Source of the DNA: Mesodorylaimus sp. YZB2_4
Taxonomy: Eukaryota; Nematoda; Enoplea; Dorylaimida; Dorylaimidae
Length of the DNA: 64,000 nt
Assembly (NCBI GenBank): GCA_030248295.1
Contig: JASANH010000126.1
Location: 1 to 64,000 of the forward strand
Reading direction: 5' to 3'
Positions 35,698-48,458 of this stretch are shown piece by piece (the first letter of the stretch is position 1; every line of letters begins with the position of its first letter). Both the position numbers and the translations under genes were made by a program. The notes under the pieces were generated by a model. The model did not search any database, was not told where the DNA came from, and was given only the letters and a program-made list of their open reading frames with translations.

Positions 35698-35711
35698 CGG
35701 ATATATATATC
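35698..35711 (+). promoter_or_regulatory. candidate core promoter of ATP-citrate lyase
   Basis: A palindromic TATA element (CGGATATATATATCCG). It lies about 60 bp before a donor (CAG|GTGAGC at 35772), and an acceptor (TTTTTATAG, ending at 36859) lies 25 nt before the ATG. This fits a short 5' UTR exon and a 1.1-kb first intron. It is inferred from signals only. Confidence 0.35.
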
Positions 35712-36884
35712 CGTAGCATTGCGTCTTTAGTTCGTCAAAGGTGACGGAGCAATTTATTATTCATCAAGCCAGGTGAGCAAGGACACGTTGGAAATTCGTA
35801 TGCACTGTGGTTTTTGCAAAGCTGCTTCCTATACAGTTTTGAGCGAAGCTGGTTAAGGTTAATCATTGTCGCCCTCGGCGCTGGTCTCGTTTGCGGCGCC
35901 AAGTCGATATGCTCATTGTGTTTTGCTGAGCAGTGTTCTCACGGATCGTGCACGGCTGGACCAGCTTGTACACTGTGCTCGTGTTGCTCGATTTAGTCAT
36001 TACGGCCGTTTGTTAGATCGTTCCCACGGCGCTCCCTCGAAACGGCATCAGAAGACCGAGTCGAAAGGAAAGCGTATCGACGGAAGCAGTTTCAGATGTC
36101 TTCGTTTTCTATCTTTTCTGGCCGTCAGTTTTTTTTCTAGTTTTAGTTGCTGGCCAGGGAGAGAGAAGTTGACGAATCGATTACTGATAAAAATCCTCTT
36201 TTCGTTCTCTCTTCCCAGGCGGCTCGAATTGGCGTCGTCAAAGTGACTTGGGTCTTGGCGGCCTTGGAGGATCTTGTTCTGCTTTTTAGCTCGACTCTTT
36301 TTTGGATATGCCCAGCTCGGCCGGACCATGCACTCTCTTGGAAGGAGAGAATTTGAACGAATGTTCGCTGACGTTCACCTTATCTTGTTACTTGTATAAT
36401 TTATGAACTGGTCGGCGTTGCCTCGTTCAAGCGCTCGCTTCGATTTTACCACGAAAATAGAGTTCAAGGCCGACTGGTGGCGTGGGTTTCGCGTTGGCGT
36501 TCTTGGTTGACATGAAGTCGAAGGTTTCAGTTACATTCGGGGATGTCTTCGCCAATACCGTGTCATTGAGTTTAAGTATTTTAGTTGCTTTATCTGCATA
36601 CCTGTCGGGTGGCTGTGTGCAGAGCGGGAGCGGAACTGCCTGCATTTTCAGGCTTGTGTCTGCGTAGGAAAGTGCAGTTTTTTCGCGTTTGCTACCTACT
36701 TGCCACGTGGATTTGAGTAGGACTCTTTGGTGCTGCCCTGTCTTCGTTCTTCTTAATGTGACGTCATAAACGAGTGCAGTGAATGTCTGGGGCGGATGCG
36801 GAGACCCCTTCACTCACTTTCATTGTCGAACCAGGTACTAAGCAACTTACTTTTTATAGATCACAGTGAAAACTTGAAATCAAA

Positions 36885-39800
36885 ATGTCAGCTAAAGCAA
36901 TATCCGAGAAATCAGGAAAAGCTTTATTGTATAAGCATTTACCCGATGTGCGAGTAGTCAAGAATCCATTAGTGACTTATCGGGCGCCGTCGTCCAAAGA
37001 TGACACGATCAGCTGGGACACCTTTGCTGCTCAGAATCCTTGGTTGACCCAACAAGTTTGAATTTTCATTCTCACTTATTTTTTCACCTCTATGATTTTT
37101 CTATTTTAGAAACTGGTTGTCAAACCTGATCAATTAATCAAACGGCGAGGAAAACTAGGTTTGATAAAAGTGAATACGGATTTTAACGGGGTCAAACAAT
37201 GGATTCAAGAACGAGCTGGTGTCGAAACTAAAGTGGGCAATGCTGTTGGAAAATTGAAGACTTTTCTTATCGAACCTTTTGTTGCGCACGAGGACGTAAG
37301 ACGGAGGGGATGCGTGCTGAAACAGGCCCTGTCATGGCTGATTGGTTTTCAGAATGAGGAATGTTACATTTCTATTTATTCCCAACGATACGTAGATACC
37401 ATTCTATTCCATCATCAGGGAGGGGTGGATGTTGGTGATGTCGATGCTAAGGTAGGGCAGGGTTGGGCACCTACTGTCCACTAGTCGACCACTCGTCTAC
37501 CACGTACATTTTTCTAGGCGCTCAAGTTGAACGTCCCGATCGAAACGGAGCTGTCGCCCGATGACGTCAAATCTAAACTGTTAATCAATATCAAAGAATC
37601 GAGCCGACAAGAGTGAGTTATGCTAGTTTAGGCCCCCCTGTCCTGCTCTATTATATTATTCATTGCAGGGCATTGGTGAATTTCATCACTGCTTTATACT
37701 CGGCCTATGTCGGCTTGTTCTTCACCTACTTGGAAATCAATCCGTTGGTCGTGTCGAAAGACGGTCAAAAGATTTACATTTTGGATTTGGCAGCGAAACT
37801 CGATGCAACTGCTGATTTCGCTTGTCGAGTAAAATGGGGTGATGGATTGGAATTCCCGCCACCGTTCGGGCGTGATTTATTGCCCGAGGTAAGCTGGCTT
37901 GATCTTTGGTGGGAATATGGGACAAGGTTGATGGGTACTTGATTCTGATTAGGAGCAATTCATCGCCGATTTGGATTCTAAAAGCGGGGCTTCACTGAAA
38001 CTGACGATTTTGAATAAGAGTGGTCGTATTTGGACAATGGTTGCCGGTGGTGGTGCGTCGGTGATTTACAGGTTAGTGGGTGTGAGTGGTGGCCAGATCT
38101 TGAAAAAGTTTTAATTTTAGTGACACTATTTGCGATTTGGGTGGTGCGCAGGAATTGGCAAATTATGGCGAATATTCAGGAGCTCCAACCGAAGCTCAGA
38201 CGTACGATTATGCCAGGACTGTATTGGGATTAATGACTTCGGGACCGCCTCGTTTACCCGAGGGCAAAGTATTGATTATCGGGGGCAGCATCGCGAATTT
38301 CACGAATGTGGCTGCCACATTCAAGGTATGTTGAGCATTGTGAGTAAGTCCAGGGAAATAATGGTTTTGTTCAGGGTATCGTCAAAGCGCTGCAACAATT
38401 CCAAACCAAGTTACAAGAGCACGCGGTATCGATCTACGTGCGTCGTGGGGGGCCGAATTATCAAGAAGGGTTGCGGTTGATGAAGGAAGTTGGTAAGTGA
38501 TGATTTTTGGGATCGATCTGCTTATGATGGTGTTTTGTGTGACATGCAGGCAGCACTCTCGGAGTGCCCATTTACGTATTCGGACCCGAAACCCATATGA
38601 CGTCCGTGGTTGGAATGGCATTGGGACAACGACCGATTCCTCCTGCTCCTCAACCAACTTTGACGACAGCAAATTTTTTGCTTGCTGGCGGAGCTCCGGT
38701 GAGTTTGTTCAGTTGGTTTGTTTGAGGGAAGCTTGTGTACATTGTCAACAGGGGATAGCTTTTCACGAGACTGTGAAATACTTCGCATCTGACAAGGAAA
38801 TTCCGTCGGCTCTGTTACTCTGACTTGTCATTCTATCTAATGCGTATAAAATAGTCATGTGGGAGGAAAATTTCGTGTGCTATGAGCGGAGTACGGAATA
38901 CAACTATTGCAATGACTGTGGGATCCTTTCAGCAAGATCTGGTCACTAGAGCAAACACGTAAAGTACAACAGCATTGAACTATCACTTGCCTGGAGGGCT
39001 ATAGACCATTTCACAGGGCTCGCACAACGCAAAATTTGTATTTGATGACAGTTTTACATGTCTGTAAAATCCCCTACTTCCGGGCCTGTCGTAACTGGCC
39101 AGCGGGAAATTCAAATTTCTTGTTGCTACAGTGCCTGGGAAATGATGTATTGAAATATTGTTGAAATCCCATCCCGCGGGTTTTTGACCGTGACATGAAT
39201 GATTGTCCGGTACATTTCTACAGGCATGCATTAAAATGCAAAGTCCGACGGAGTTGCCTTGTTAGACAGACTTTATAGCACTTGAGCAATCGAGCTAGGC
39301 CAGGATTGTTTTGATGTTTTGTTCTCGTTTCGGCAGTTGGATACGACTACAATGCAAATGAACGTGTGGGCGATTCGTTCGACGGTACTGAAGCCTTTTT
39401 GCCAGCAGGTTATTCCCCGTATAGTGCACAAACTATAGCTAAATTTTTGCTGTTGAGAGGTACTGCACGAGTAGGTCAGAACGGTGCAGTGGCGCATGCC
39501 AGGCTAATTGTCCAGATTTTCCCTTGTTTTTTTGAGATTTGACGTGAGAAACTGGCTAACAGCAGGTCTGACTTGCTAGGTTGGGATGACATTTTGAAAG
39601 CGACTAACTGGAAAAGCTTATCGGTATGCAGTTTAATTCTGATTGTTAAATTTCTTTACAGAACCTTAGTAAACACGCATTGACTCCTCTGGTACGTACT
39701 CGATGTCGTCTAATGTAGCAGTGTACTTTTGTGGTGGCTCCTTTGGTTTCTAGCTTTGATCAGCACCTATTTTTGAGCTACGCTTTTCAGTTTTCTTTCG

Positions 39801-42800
39801 TGTTTTAAATGGCTTGATTTCGTGAGAATTTGCGGGTTGATGAAACGAAGTTCTTGTTTTAGTCCTCACCGGCAGCATCGCGACGAGATTCGGGATCGGC
39901 GGGAAAGTTAACGCCAGCTAATGTGGCCAACGGATCGGCGACGTTGATGGTCGATGGGCCGATTGATTCGGGAATCTTATTTACCAAGCATACCAAGGTG
40001 AGAATTAAATAGTTAAGTCGAGATTTGGAGGTTAATCCATATTTTATGCAGGCAATCGTGTGGGGGATGCAAAATCGTGCTGTTCAATCAATGCTCGACT
40101 ACGATTACGTGTGCGAGAGATCGTCGCCGTCGGTCGTGGCCGTCACCTATCCTTTGATGGGCGATCATAAGCAGAAATATTACTTTGGGCACAAGGAAAT
40201 CTTGATTCCAGGTATGGATTTTAGATGAGATGATATCGATTTCACATGTTGAGTCTGGTTGATTATAGTTTACAAATCGATGGACGACGCCATGAGGAAA
40301 CATCCAGACGCCAGCGTCTTGGTCAATTTTGCATCTTTACGCTCGGCTTATGAAACGTCGTTGGAAGCTTTGCGGTATCCACAAATCAGATGCATTGCTA
40401 TTATCGCTGAGGGAATACCCGAGAATTGGACGAGAGCCTTAATCAAGCAGGCGGATGCCAAGAAGGTGAAGATTATCGGCCCTGCTACAGTAAGAACCGC
40501 TGTTGAATTGATAATAGAAGAGTGTGACCATTTGTTGTCTAGGTGGGCGGGATCAAGCCTGGCTGCTTCAAGATAGGCAACACCGGTGGTATGATGGATA
40601 ATATTCTGGCATCCAAGTTGTATCGTCCAGGAAGGTGAGTGAATGGACTGGGCAAATAAGACAGTGTGTGAGATGGTTTCTCGCTTTAGTGTCGCCTACG
40701 TATCCCGTTCGGGTGGCATGTCGAACGAATTGAACAACATTATTTCGCTGACCACGAATGGAGTATTGGAAGGTGTGGCCATCGGCGGTGATAGATATCC
40801 AGGGACAACGTTCCTGGATCATTTGCTTCGCTATGAAGCCGATCCTGATGTCAAAATGATGGTCATGCTGGGAGAGGTGAGTGTGCTTGGAATGGGCTTG
40901 AGTCACAGGGACGCGGGTCCGAATCGCGATCAAGATTTGGGTTTTTTGCGTGTCTGCAACGCAAGGATGCTCGAAGTTGGATTCGAGTGCGCTAGAAGTA
41001 CTAAATGTGGGGATATAACCTGAGACAAGTCGTTTTGCGAAGTTTTGGATCATCAAAGTCTTTTTTAATTCCGTATGCTGGAGCCCGTTTTGCCTATTGC
41101 TGGCCAGCAGTAGAACCTTGTAAGCAAGGCTGTGCGGGGACCGGCACACACAGCAGTATCCCCCTGCTTGTCTCCTCTAGGAGCACCTCAACGCGAGGGC
41201 ATCCTGGACTGCACATCGGCTTCCTCGAACGATGGCGTGGGTGGGCCTCGAGCCCTGTCGGTGTTCGACAGCCGAGACTGTTTACTCGTTTAGCGTCCGT
41301 CTCTCCACTCGGAACACTTCGATGGTACCGGGTGAGTCACCCACGGCCTGGCCTGGCGTGCAAGTCTCGTCTTGCGAGTGGCTGGACTCGTCATGGGCTC
41401 GATCTCCAGTGATGGAGGTCTGCTTGCGAACCATAAGCCCTCGATGACCTTGCACGGCAGGCCGTGAGTGACTTTCCCTGATTAGCACAGACCATTCCTG
41501 TCTGACCACAAGGTCAGAGCAGCTGATACTTTACTGATGCTCTCTTTGTCAGTAGACTGTGGGAGTCTACTGAGAGGAGAGGATTCTGTAAACTTCGCGC
41601 AGTAGGATCAAGTTTAACTTCACCTTCGAAGGCTGCGTTATTCCTACCTTGTGGCCTCTTGTGTTCAAACTTCTCTCTACTGCAGACTGTCCCAGGGCAT
41701 GCCTCTCGACATACATAGCCTTGCGTGGTTGATATTTTGCGTGCATTTATGCCTCGCGTTTAGGTTGGTGGAATCGAAGAATATGCAATTTGTGAGTCCA
41801 TTAGGTCGGGTCGTTTGAAGAAGCCGTTAGTCGCCTGGTGTATCGGAACTTGCGCTGCAATGTTCTCGTCTGAGGTATGGCCTCTTTAGGTGATCCTTGT
41901 GCATTCTGGGATGGAAAGTAGTTTTTAGGTTCAATTCGGTCACGCTGGAGCCTGCGCCAATGCTGAACGGGAAACGGCGTTAGCGAAGAACAAGGCGTTG
42001 CGTGAGGCGGGAGCAATCGTTCCAAAGAGCTTTGATGATTTAGGAGAAGCGATTAAGTAAGGAGAGATATTCTGAAGGTATGTTATGGCAAAATTTTTGC
42101 ATTTTAGAAAAGTTTATTCCGAATTGGTTGAAAAAGGCGTGATCACGCCAGAAGAAGAACGTCCGCCGCCTCCTGTCCCGATGGATTACAGCTGGGCTCG
42201 AGTAAGGACCATGTGGATTGATCGGTTAAGTGCTGGGACACACGTCTTGTGTGTGTAGGAATTGGGGCTGATTAGGAAACCGGCTTCGTTTATGACGTCG
42301 ATTTGCGACGAGCGTGGCAACGAGCTCTTGTACGCCGGTATGCCGATTACCAAGATTTTCGAAGAGCAGATGGGAATCGGTGGTGTGTTGGGCCTACTCT
42401 GGTTCCAGCGCAGGTACTAAGTTGAGCTTGGATTAGTGCTCAATATACAAAAAAGCATTGATTTTTAGATTGCCAGCATACGCGTGCAAGTTCATCGAAA
42501 TGTGTCTCATGGTGACGGCTGATCATGGGCCAGCCGTGTCGGGCGCGCATAACACGATCGTTTGCGCCCGGGCTGGCAAGGATCTCGTGTCGTCATTGGC
42601 CAGCGGTCTGTTGACTATCGTGAGTGTGCCTTGTTTGTCCCGTGCACCATGATCAGTTTATGCATGAACTCATTTTCAGGGTGATCGCTTCGGTGGCGCT
42701 TTAGATGAAGCGGCGAAACAATTCGCTTCGGCCTATGACGGTGGTCTGCACCCGACTGAATTCGTGAATAAAATGCGTAAAGAAGGGACATTAATTATGG

Positions 42801-43374
42801 GGATTGGACATCGTGTCAAATCGGTAATACTAGAAATCTCTGATTGATTTTCTGTATGACATGATAAAGATTTTTGTTTCAGGTGAATAACCCGGATATG
42901 CGGGTGATTATTTTGAAAGATTACGCGAAAAAGCATTTTCCGCAAACGCCGTTGACAGATTATTCGTTGGAAGTGGAAAAAATAACCACGGCTAAGGTAG
43001 GTTGTTTCAGGATTGGGTGATGTTTAGAAGTGAGGTTTTGTTGTTTCAGAAACCGAATCTGATTCTGAATGTGGACGGCATTATTGGCGTGGCTTTTGTG
43101 GATTTGTTGCGTCATAGCGGCTGCTTTACTAGAGAAGAAGCTAATGAATATGTGGAAATTGGCACTCTGAATGGCTTGTTCGTCTTGGGACGTAGTATGG
43201 GCTTCATAGGTAGGTCGCGCGATGAATATGTGCTGATGACCAGGGGGGTTGATAGTGCTTGTTTCAGGGCACTATTTGGATCAGAATCGTTTGCGACAAG
43301 GTTTATACCGTCACCCTTGGGACGATATCACTTACGTCATGCCCGAGCATCTGATGAGTACCGATCAGCCGTAG
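36885..43374 (+). CDS. ACLY: ATP-citrate lyase, complete, 23 exons (1106 aa)
   Basis: Cytosolic enzyme making acetyl-CoA and oxaloacetate from citrate, CoA and ATP, feeding lipid synthesis and protein acetylation. Exons: 36885-37055, 37110-37295, 37353-37451, 37518-37612, 37669-37888, 37953-38071, 38121-38325, 38375-38492, 38550-38698, 39863-39997, 40052-40211, 40269-40489, 40543-40634, 40690-40876, 41764-41874, 41929-42056, 42108-42201, 42259-42413, 42469-42619, 42680-42823, 42883-42996, 43050-43209, 43268-43374. All phases agree. The N-terminus [12 protein letters not shown] is nearly that of vertebrates. The order is ATP-grasp, CoA-binding, linker, succinyl-CoA-synthetase-like part with the phosphohistidine loop QFGHAGA (His761), then the citrate-synthase-like domain ending [14 protein letters not shown]. 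The linker exon keeps a basic-directed serine (RRDS, Ser464), placed like the regulated serine in mammals. A SINE lies in the intron at 40877-41763. Confidence 0.98.
41205..41480 (+). repeat. tRNA-derived SINE, family A, inside an ATP-citrate lyase intron
   Basis: Head with a B-box-like GGGCTCGATCTCC and body AACCATAAGCCCTCGATGAC, matching the copy at 16690-16860. It enlarges this intron to 887 bp, against about 50-60 bp for most others in the gene. Confidence 0.55.
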
Positions 43375-43796
43375 AGAGTCAGAGGTGGGGACTCATTTCT
43401 AAGTTTTGATAAACAGAGTTCGGAATTATAGTTTTTCCTTCTTGTGGCGTACATTTGTTAGCAAGTTGATTACGTATTTAGAATAACACTAGTTCATGGT
43501 CGAGTCAGTTTGTATGACTTTTACATATTCTTGTCGTGGATGCACCTGTGTTCGTGAGTTTTGGACTGCATAAACAGTGTTGTAATGGGTGTCTGAGAAC
43601 GGGCCAAAAACCCAACCTGGTTTTGGGTCTTGAAGTTGGGTGGTTGACCCTTTATTAAACCAACCTAAAAACTACATTCCCCTTGCGGTCCGCGTCATCA
43701 GCTAGCAGAAACAACCTTTGACATGACCTAATGTACTTGAAACTGGCGCAATCTGATGTCTATATCCAAGATTTCGAAAATTGGAAGTTCCTGGTT

Positions 43797-43960
43797 TGAC
43801 AGGTCGTGGTCTAGCGGGTTAAGGCGTCGGCCTCTCACGCTGGGTGCGCACTTGGAGGAGAGGGGACTCCCGCCTCGATACAAAATGATTGTCAAATATA
43901 GTTTCCTTGGCCCTCGAGTGCGCTGAATACGGCTTGGCTATGGATAAAGTATAACATTAC
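43797..43960 (+). repeat. tRNA-derived SINE, family B
   Basis: Head TCGTGGTCTAGCGGGTTAAG (A box), then GGGGACTCCCGCC and the core CCCTCGAGTGCGCTG, then an A-rich tail. The same units occur on the minus strand at 28430-28545. Confidence 0.65.
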
Positions 43961-45089
43961 AGAAAAAGAAAATTCAAATAATGACATCATTACCGACACT
44001 TGGAAGCTGCATTATCGAACAGCGATCTCACGCCTTGGCCATACCCGCAATCCAGAGTCCCGGATCCGTCAATCTCACACAGATCCCAATCGGCGTTATA
44101 TCTATCGGTTCCATGCATACGCCTTCCCCAAATAGCATGTTCTATGCGAGACATGCGACATGCAGGAGCTGGGCCAAGTTTCTGTGCAGGAGCCAGCAGG
44201 GGCTCCAATGGTCCATGTCCCTTGTTCTCCTCCCCGCCCACCCGCAGCTGATCATTTTTTGGTGAAAACTCTGTCAGCTTCCTGGTCGGATTACGTACAA
44301 CAATATGCATCATGACCAGGGTTCGCCCTAAGATCTATTCCAGGAGTGTCACTGGGTGCTGATGTGTGATTGGTTGGATTATAGTGTCGAAGTCACGTCG
44401 AGGCCGTTCGTTAGATAAGTAGTACAGGTAAGCAAGACTATCGGCGGGCTGGGTGCATTGAGAACAAACGCCTTATTTGATAAAGAGCGAACGATAAGGA
44501 CGGCCTATGTCATTTGCATACTGTCAAGACAAGCCATGCACGTGAAAAGTGCACTTTCCCCTTTAGACAAGAGCTAAAATTTTTTAGTGGGAGTCACATT
44601 TTATGTGTTATAGAATTACATACGGCTGGGAAAAGATTGCTCTAATTGTAAGTGCGAGACACAGACGTCATAAATGTAAAACACGTGTCGTCACTTTGCT
44701 TGCATTCGACATTGTAGTCCATTTTTTGCAGACATGGGAAACAGCTGCTGTCTTGCATTCTTTCATGATTTGGATACTCATTCGGCTATGTCTATCTCTG
44801 AGTTGGTGGCAGATGTATGCGCATGGCAAACTATTGTCACCCTCGTGCCTGGTAGCCCATGGCGAGTGGGAAAGAGCAGTCGATACTCACCCCTGGCTGA
44901 GAGACGTCAACCCCCTAGCCTACCAGGCTTGGTTCCAGTGTGCATGCTAAATACTGAATCAGTGCGACAGAAGAGTGTACATACTTCAAATTTTCCCAAA
45001 GGGATGCCAGGGAATTGCACAACACTGCGCTCAATTTTCATTCCACTCTGGCCAACAGACGATATACTGCATGGCCGCACTGTATGGGC

Positions 45090-45250
45090 GCTGGGCACCT
45101 GGCCTGGTGGGTTAGGCGTCTGTCTCTCACTCCAGGTGCCCAGTTACGGGCGAGTAATTGACTCGCAGTCCCGGAAATCATTTCGTGTGTAATGTGTCCC
45201 CTCACCCTCCAGTGAGCATAAGCGTTTGGTGATGTGGTAAAGAGAGAGAG
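45090..45250 (+). repeat. tRNA-derived SINE, related to family B
   Basis: Head TGGCCTGGTGGGTTAGGCG, ending GTCCCCTCACCCTCCAGTG and GCGTTTGGTGATG.GGTAAA. The same 3' end recurs at 62665-62725. Confidence 0.6.
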
Positions 45251-47447
45251 CAAAGTAAAACGTGGCATCAAGGGATAGTTGGAGGTAAATCATGTTCGTG
45301 TCGTTCCAGCCAAATCATCAAACGAGGATGAACTTTGTGGCGACTTTTGCCGCTTGAGAACACCTAGAATTCTTGGGGTGTGGCTAGGGCAGTTGGCTGA
45401 GTGGGGAGGAGCCTGAGACAGACCCTGGGTAGGATCAGCGCCCTTCCTCCTGAGAAGCCACCCTTTATGTTGTACCATATTTGGTAGACCTGCGTTTGGG
45501 CCAAGTTTCAGTCAGGGACTTCGATTATCACACAGTCAGGCCTCTGCGATCGTCTTTCCCCTTCGGTTCATTCTGGAAGACTTCAGGAGTTGACTCCAGG
45601 GCATGTACTTGGTTGTTTGTGAGTCTAGGACTGTTGAGACATGGTCGTGCATTGTTGTCCTCGTTAAAGATCCCCTGGTGTTGACTTTGGTTACTGCGCA
45701 TCGATGGTGTAACTGTTCGCCAGCGTGGGCATCTTGGGACTGACAGTGTGAGTGCATTCGACCATCGGCAGCAGGCTAGTGCGCAGACTATAGTGTATCA
45801 TAGAACAGAGCAGTTGCGGGCACCCCAGGGAGGCACGGTATGCACGCGCAACCAGCATTCCTGGTTGTCGGGAGATCGACACCTCCCCTGGCTGGGAGAC
45901 GTCAGCTTCCCCGGTTGGTGTTTCTTGGGTAGATATAGTCGCGAGACTTGCCTTGCTCTAATCGGAGTGTTTCGCCTAAGAGACTTCGGTCTAAAATATT
46001 TTCCGCCGCTTGGGTGGGCTGGTTACACCCCTCCCTGAGTGCCTGTTGTGGAAATCGTTGTCTGTGATCGATATAAATCGGCCTACGTGATCTGTAGAAA
46101 TAACCCTTTCTACTAAGCTTATGCCAAGATCAACTCGGACCCACCGTCGCGTGAGCGTGGAATATTGTACGTCACTACACGATCAATAGTTTCAAATGTA
46201 TGTCCTGATAATTTGTGCTCGATAATTTGCCAATATCACGTCCTGTGTAGCTGTGGAGGTCCGGGTCAGATAGCAGATCTTGCAGCAAGCGCGACCTAGC
46301 CAGGAAGATAGTAAAGATTTTCAAAAAAAATCAGCCCTCTGTGGTCACCCTGTTTGTGACACAAGGCACAGAAACTGCACGATGCATCCGGAAGATTCTA
46401 TTTGCAACACAAAAATATAACACCTAACGTTTGAAACAAAGTTTATTACTGCGTTTCTTAGAAGAAGTTTTGACGGCACTTGAGAACCGTGCGATGGATT
46501 TCGGTAATTTTTGGCCCCGGTACTCTAAACATAGCACCCGATAGGATTTCATGAGACTTTTCTTGGTTCAAAATCTTTATCAAAACTGTTTACCTCTGTC
46601 CTGTAGCGTACAGTATGAGTCCACAAATTTGACCAGGGCGCAACAGCTGCAGCTAAGCACAGACTTATTGCCCAACTGAAAGAACAAAAACATTGAAACA
46701 CAGGGCTTGCTGCTCGAGACACCCTACCCACTAAAGTTAAGCATAGAATATATCTGGAGCCAACAGGACACAACACAGCTTGGCATGTTCGAACACATTA
46801 CGCACAGCCATGCAGCAATTCGTCCCGACTGCTGCACCAGTTGACAAAGCTGTTTATCAAAATGACATCCACCGAATTAAAATAGGTCTGAGCAGTAAGA
46901 TGCAATTACTGATATGACGAAGGCGACGATAGGGAACGATTATCGATACTCTGCGGGGACTATGAAAACAATACAACCAGGATTACAGTGCTATATTTTT
47001 TATTCATTGAAGAAAAAAGGATGCGCTTCAGATACAGTATCGATACGATATGAAGAAGGCGAATATTGAATGAAGAAAGGCAGCACGAAGCAAAGAGGCG
47101 AAGTCTGAAGAAAGCGAAAAACTGCCTCACAATATGTCAGAGATGTTGATTCTAATACCTTTAGCTTCGACTGTGACGTTATGAGCTAACAATTGTTTTC
47201 CGCTATTTTAAAACGTCATCCTTTTTGTTTCGATTGTATTTGCTGCCATTGTGCCCGCAATGACTGCACAAGGCAACCAGAAAGCCTGTTTTTTCGTTAC
47301 AGCTCTATTTTCCTTCGTGATTTTCCATACGTCATCCCAATGAAAACGAAGCACCTTGTGCTTTGGTGCTGACATGTTGGTCGATTTGACCTGCGCGGGC
47401 GTGCAGTCATAAGCACGCATACACACTCGCTTGTGCATACGGACTTC

Positions 47448-48458
47448 TTACAAAGCTGAGTGACCCCTCGAACTAGGCGACACAGCCTGACCAGCAGATA
47501 TCACAACTATTGAGGTGGTTTTAGATTTCACGCCAGTCATCACAGCAGACCGGAATTGGCTGCTAGTCGAGAGCAGGATGAAAAAATGAATAGCCGCGTT
47601 GACGACGACCAGAAGTCGGGTGTATCGGCTGGTCAGCGATTGGACCTGCACATCGTTGGTCAGAGAAGTGACGATAGTTAGAATCATACGCCCGCCAGTG
47701 TGAGTCAGGACATGCATGATGACAATGACGGTTATGGTTTTAAATATTTTCAACTCATTCCGTTCGTTTTCATATTGGCTGGAACGAATTGGATTCTGAG
47801 TCTGGGCATTGTGGATTTTTGTTCTTTGCCGTTTAGCAGCGATAGCTAGGCAAGCATTGCCGAGGACTACGACGACCGACGTGGTTATTTGAACGGCCAT
47901 GAGGACAGCCAAGCTGTGCTCAGATAGCGTGTCTTCGATGCCGCATGTCAGCACGATTCGATCCCGCTCATTCCACGAATCCACAAAGTGCACGCACGAT
48001 TGAGCCAGGGCGTAGCACAGGGCGGCCACGACCAGGGGGACCGTGAACTGCCTGTACGTCCAAGCCTTGTATTTGATGGGGGCCAGGGTGGCGGTCAGAC
48101 GATCGATAACCAGGGCGCACGACATGGACAAGGAGATGACTTGGGCGAACGTGATCAGGGACGCCTCCCAGCAACAGCGCCACATGGTCTCCACCTCGCC
48201 CACTCCAGTGTACAGGCGATAGAGCCTGGTCGAGGCGATGGCCCCGTAGCTGACGCCCAGCAGAAAATCCACCGAGGCATTGCAGGCCAGCAGAGAGAAA
48301 CACTTGGTGTGCAGGGACTTGGACTTGATGATGCACACGATTATCCACGTATTGAACGCCATGGCCAACACTCCCAGCACGATGAAACTGATGTTTGGGG
48401 CAATACCAGCTGCGAGCCTACGCAGGGACTCGGCTAAAACGGTCTTATTGACTTCCAT
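47448..48458 (-). CDS. rhodopsin-like 7TM receptor, SRSX-type, copy 1 (336 aa)
   Basis: Putative chemosensory or peptide GPCR in one exon. The start is the ATG at 48458 (MEVNKTVLA), matching the paralogue; the frame stays open upstream but without an ATG. Seven hydrophobic segments are seen. Markers: TM1 Asn in MAFNTWI, TM2 Asp in ASVDFLL, the loop SKSLHTKC typical of SRSX receptors, DRL in place of DRY at the end of TM3, an extracellular Cys pair (WRCCW and LTCGIED), and TM7 NAAIHFF in place of NPxxY. It is 94% identical to the copy at 60420-61436 up to TM7, with a different tail. Its stop lies inside a possible donor (GCTTT|GTAAGA), so a longer spliced tail is possible. Confidence 0.85.
   Translation of the reverse strand: MEVNKTVLAESLRRLAAGIAPNISFIVLGVLAMAFNTWIIVCIIKSKSLHTKCFSLLACNASVDFLLGVSYGAIASTRLYRLYTGVGEVETMWRCCWEASLITFAQVISLSMSCALVIDRLTATLAPIKYKAWTYRQFTVPLVVAALCYALAQSCVHFVDSWNERDRIVLTCGIEDTLSEHSLAVLMAVQITTSVVVVLGNACLAIAAKRQRTKIHNAQTQNPIRSSQYENERNELKIFKTITVIVIMHVLTHTGGRMILTIVTSLTNDVQVQSLTSRYTRLLVVVNAAIHFFILLSTSSQFRSAVMTGVKSKTTSIVVISAGQAVSPSSRGHSAL

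Larger units (their letters stand above)
43375..47447. other. 4-kb gene-poor region with several SINE-like copies
   Basis: No supported gene. Besides the SINEs listed, 44,860-44,935 and 45,850-45,935 share the core CCCTGGCTG.GAGACGTCA, a further tRNA-like repeat. A GGGTT-type repeat lies at 43,610-43,665. A 76-codon minus frame (47208-47438), ten bases below the receptor stop, has one hydrophobic stretch and no known match. Confidence 0.5.

Noticed and set aside
43797-43880. Possible tRNA gene
   Set aside because: A- and B-box-like elements are present but no cloverleaf forms, and the unit is repeated elsewhere with a SINE body.
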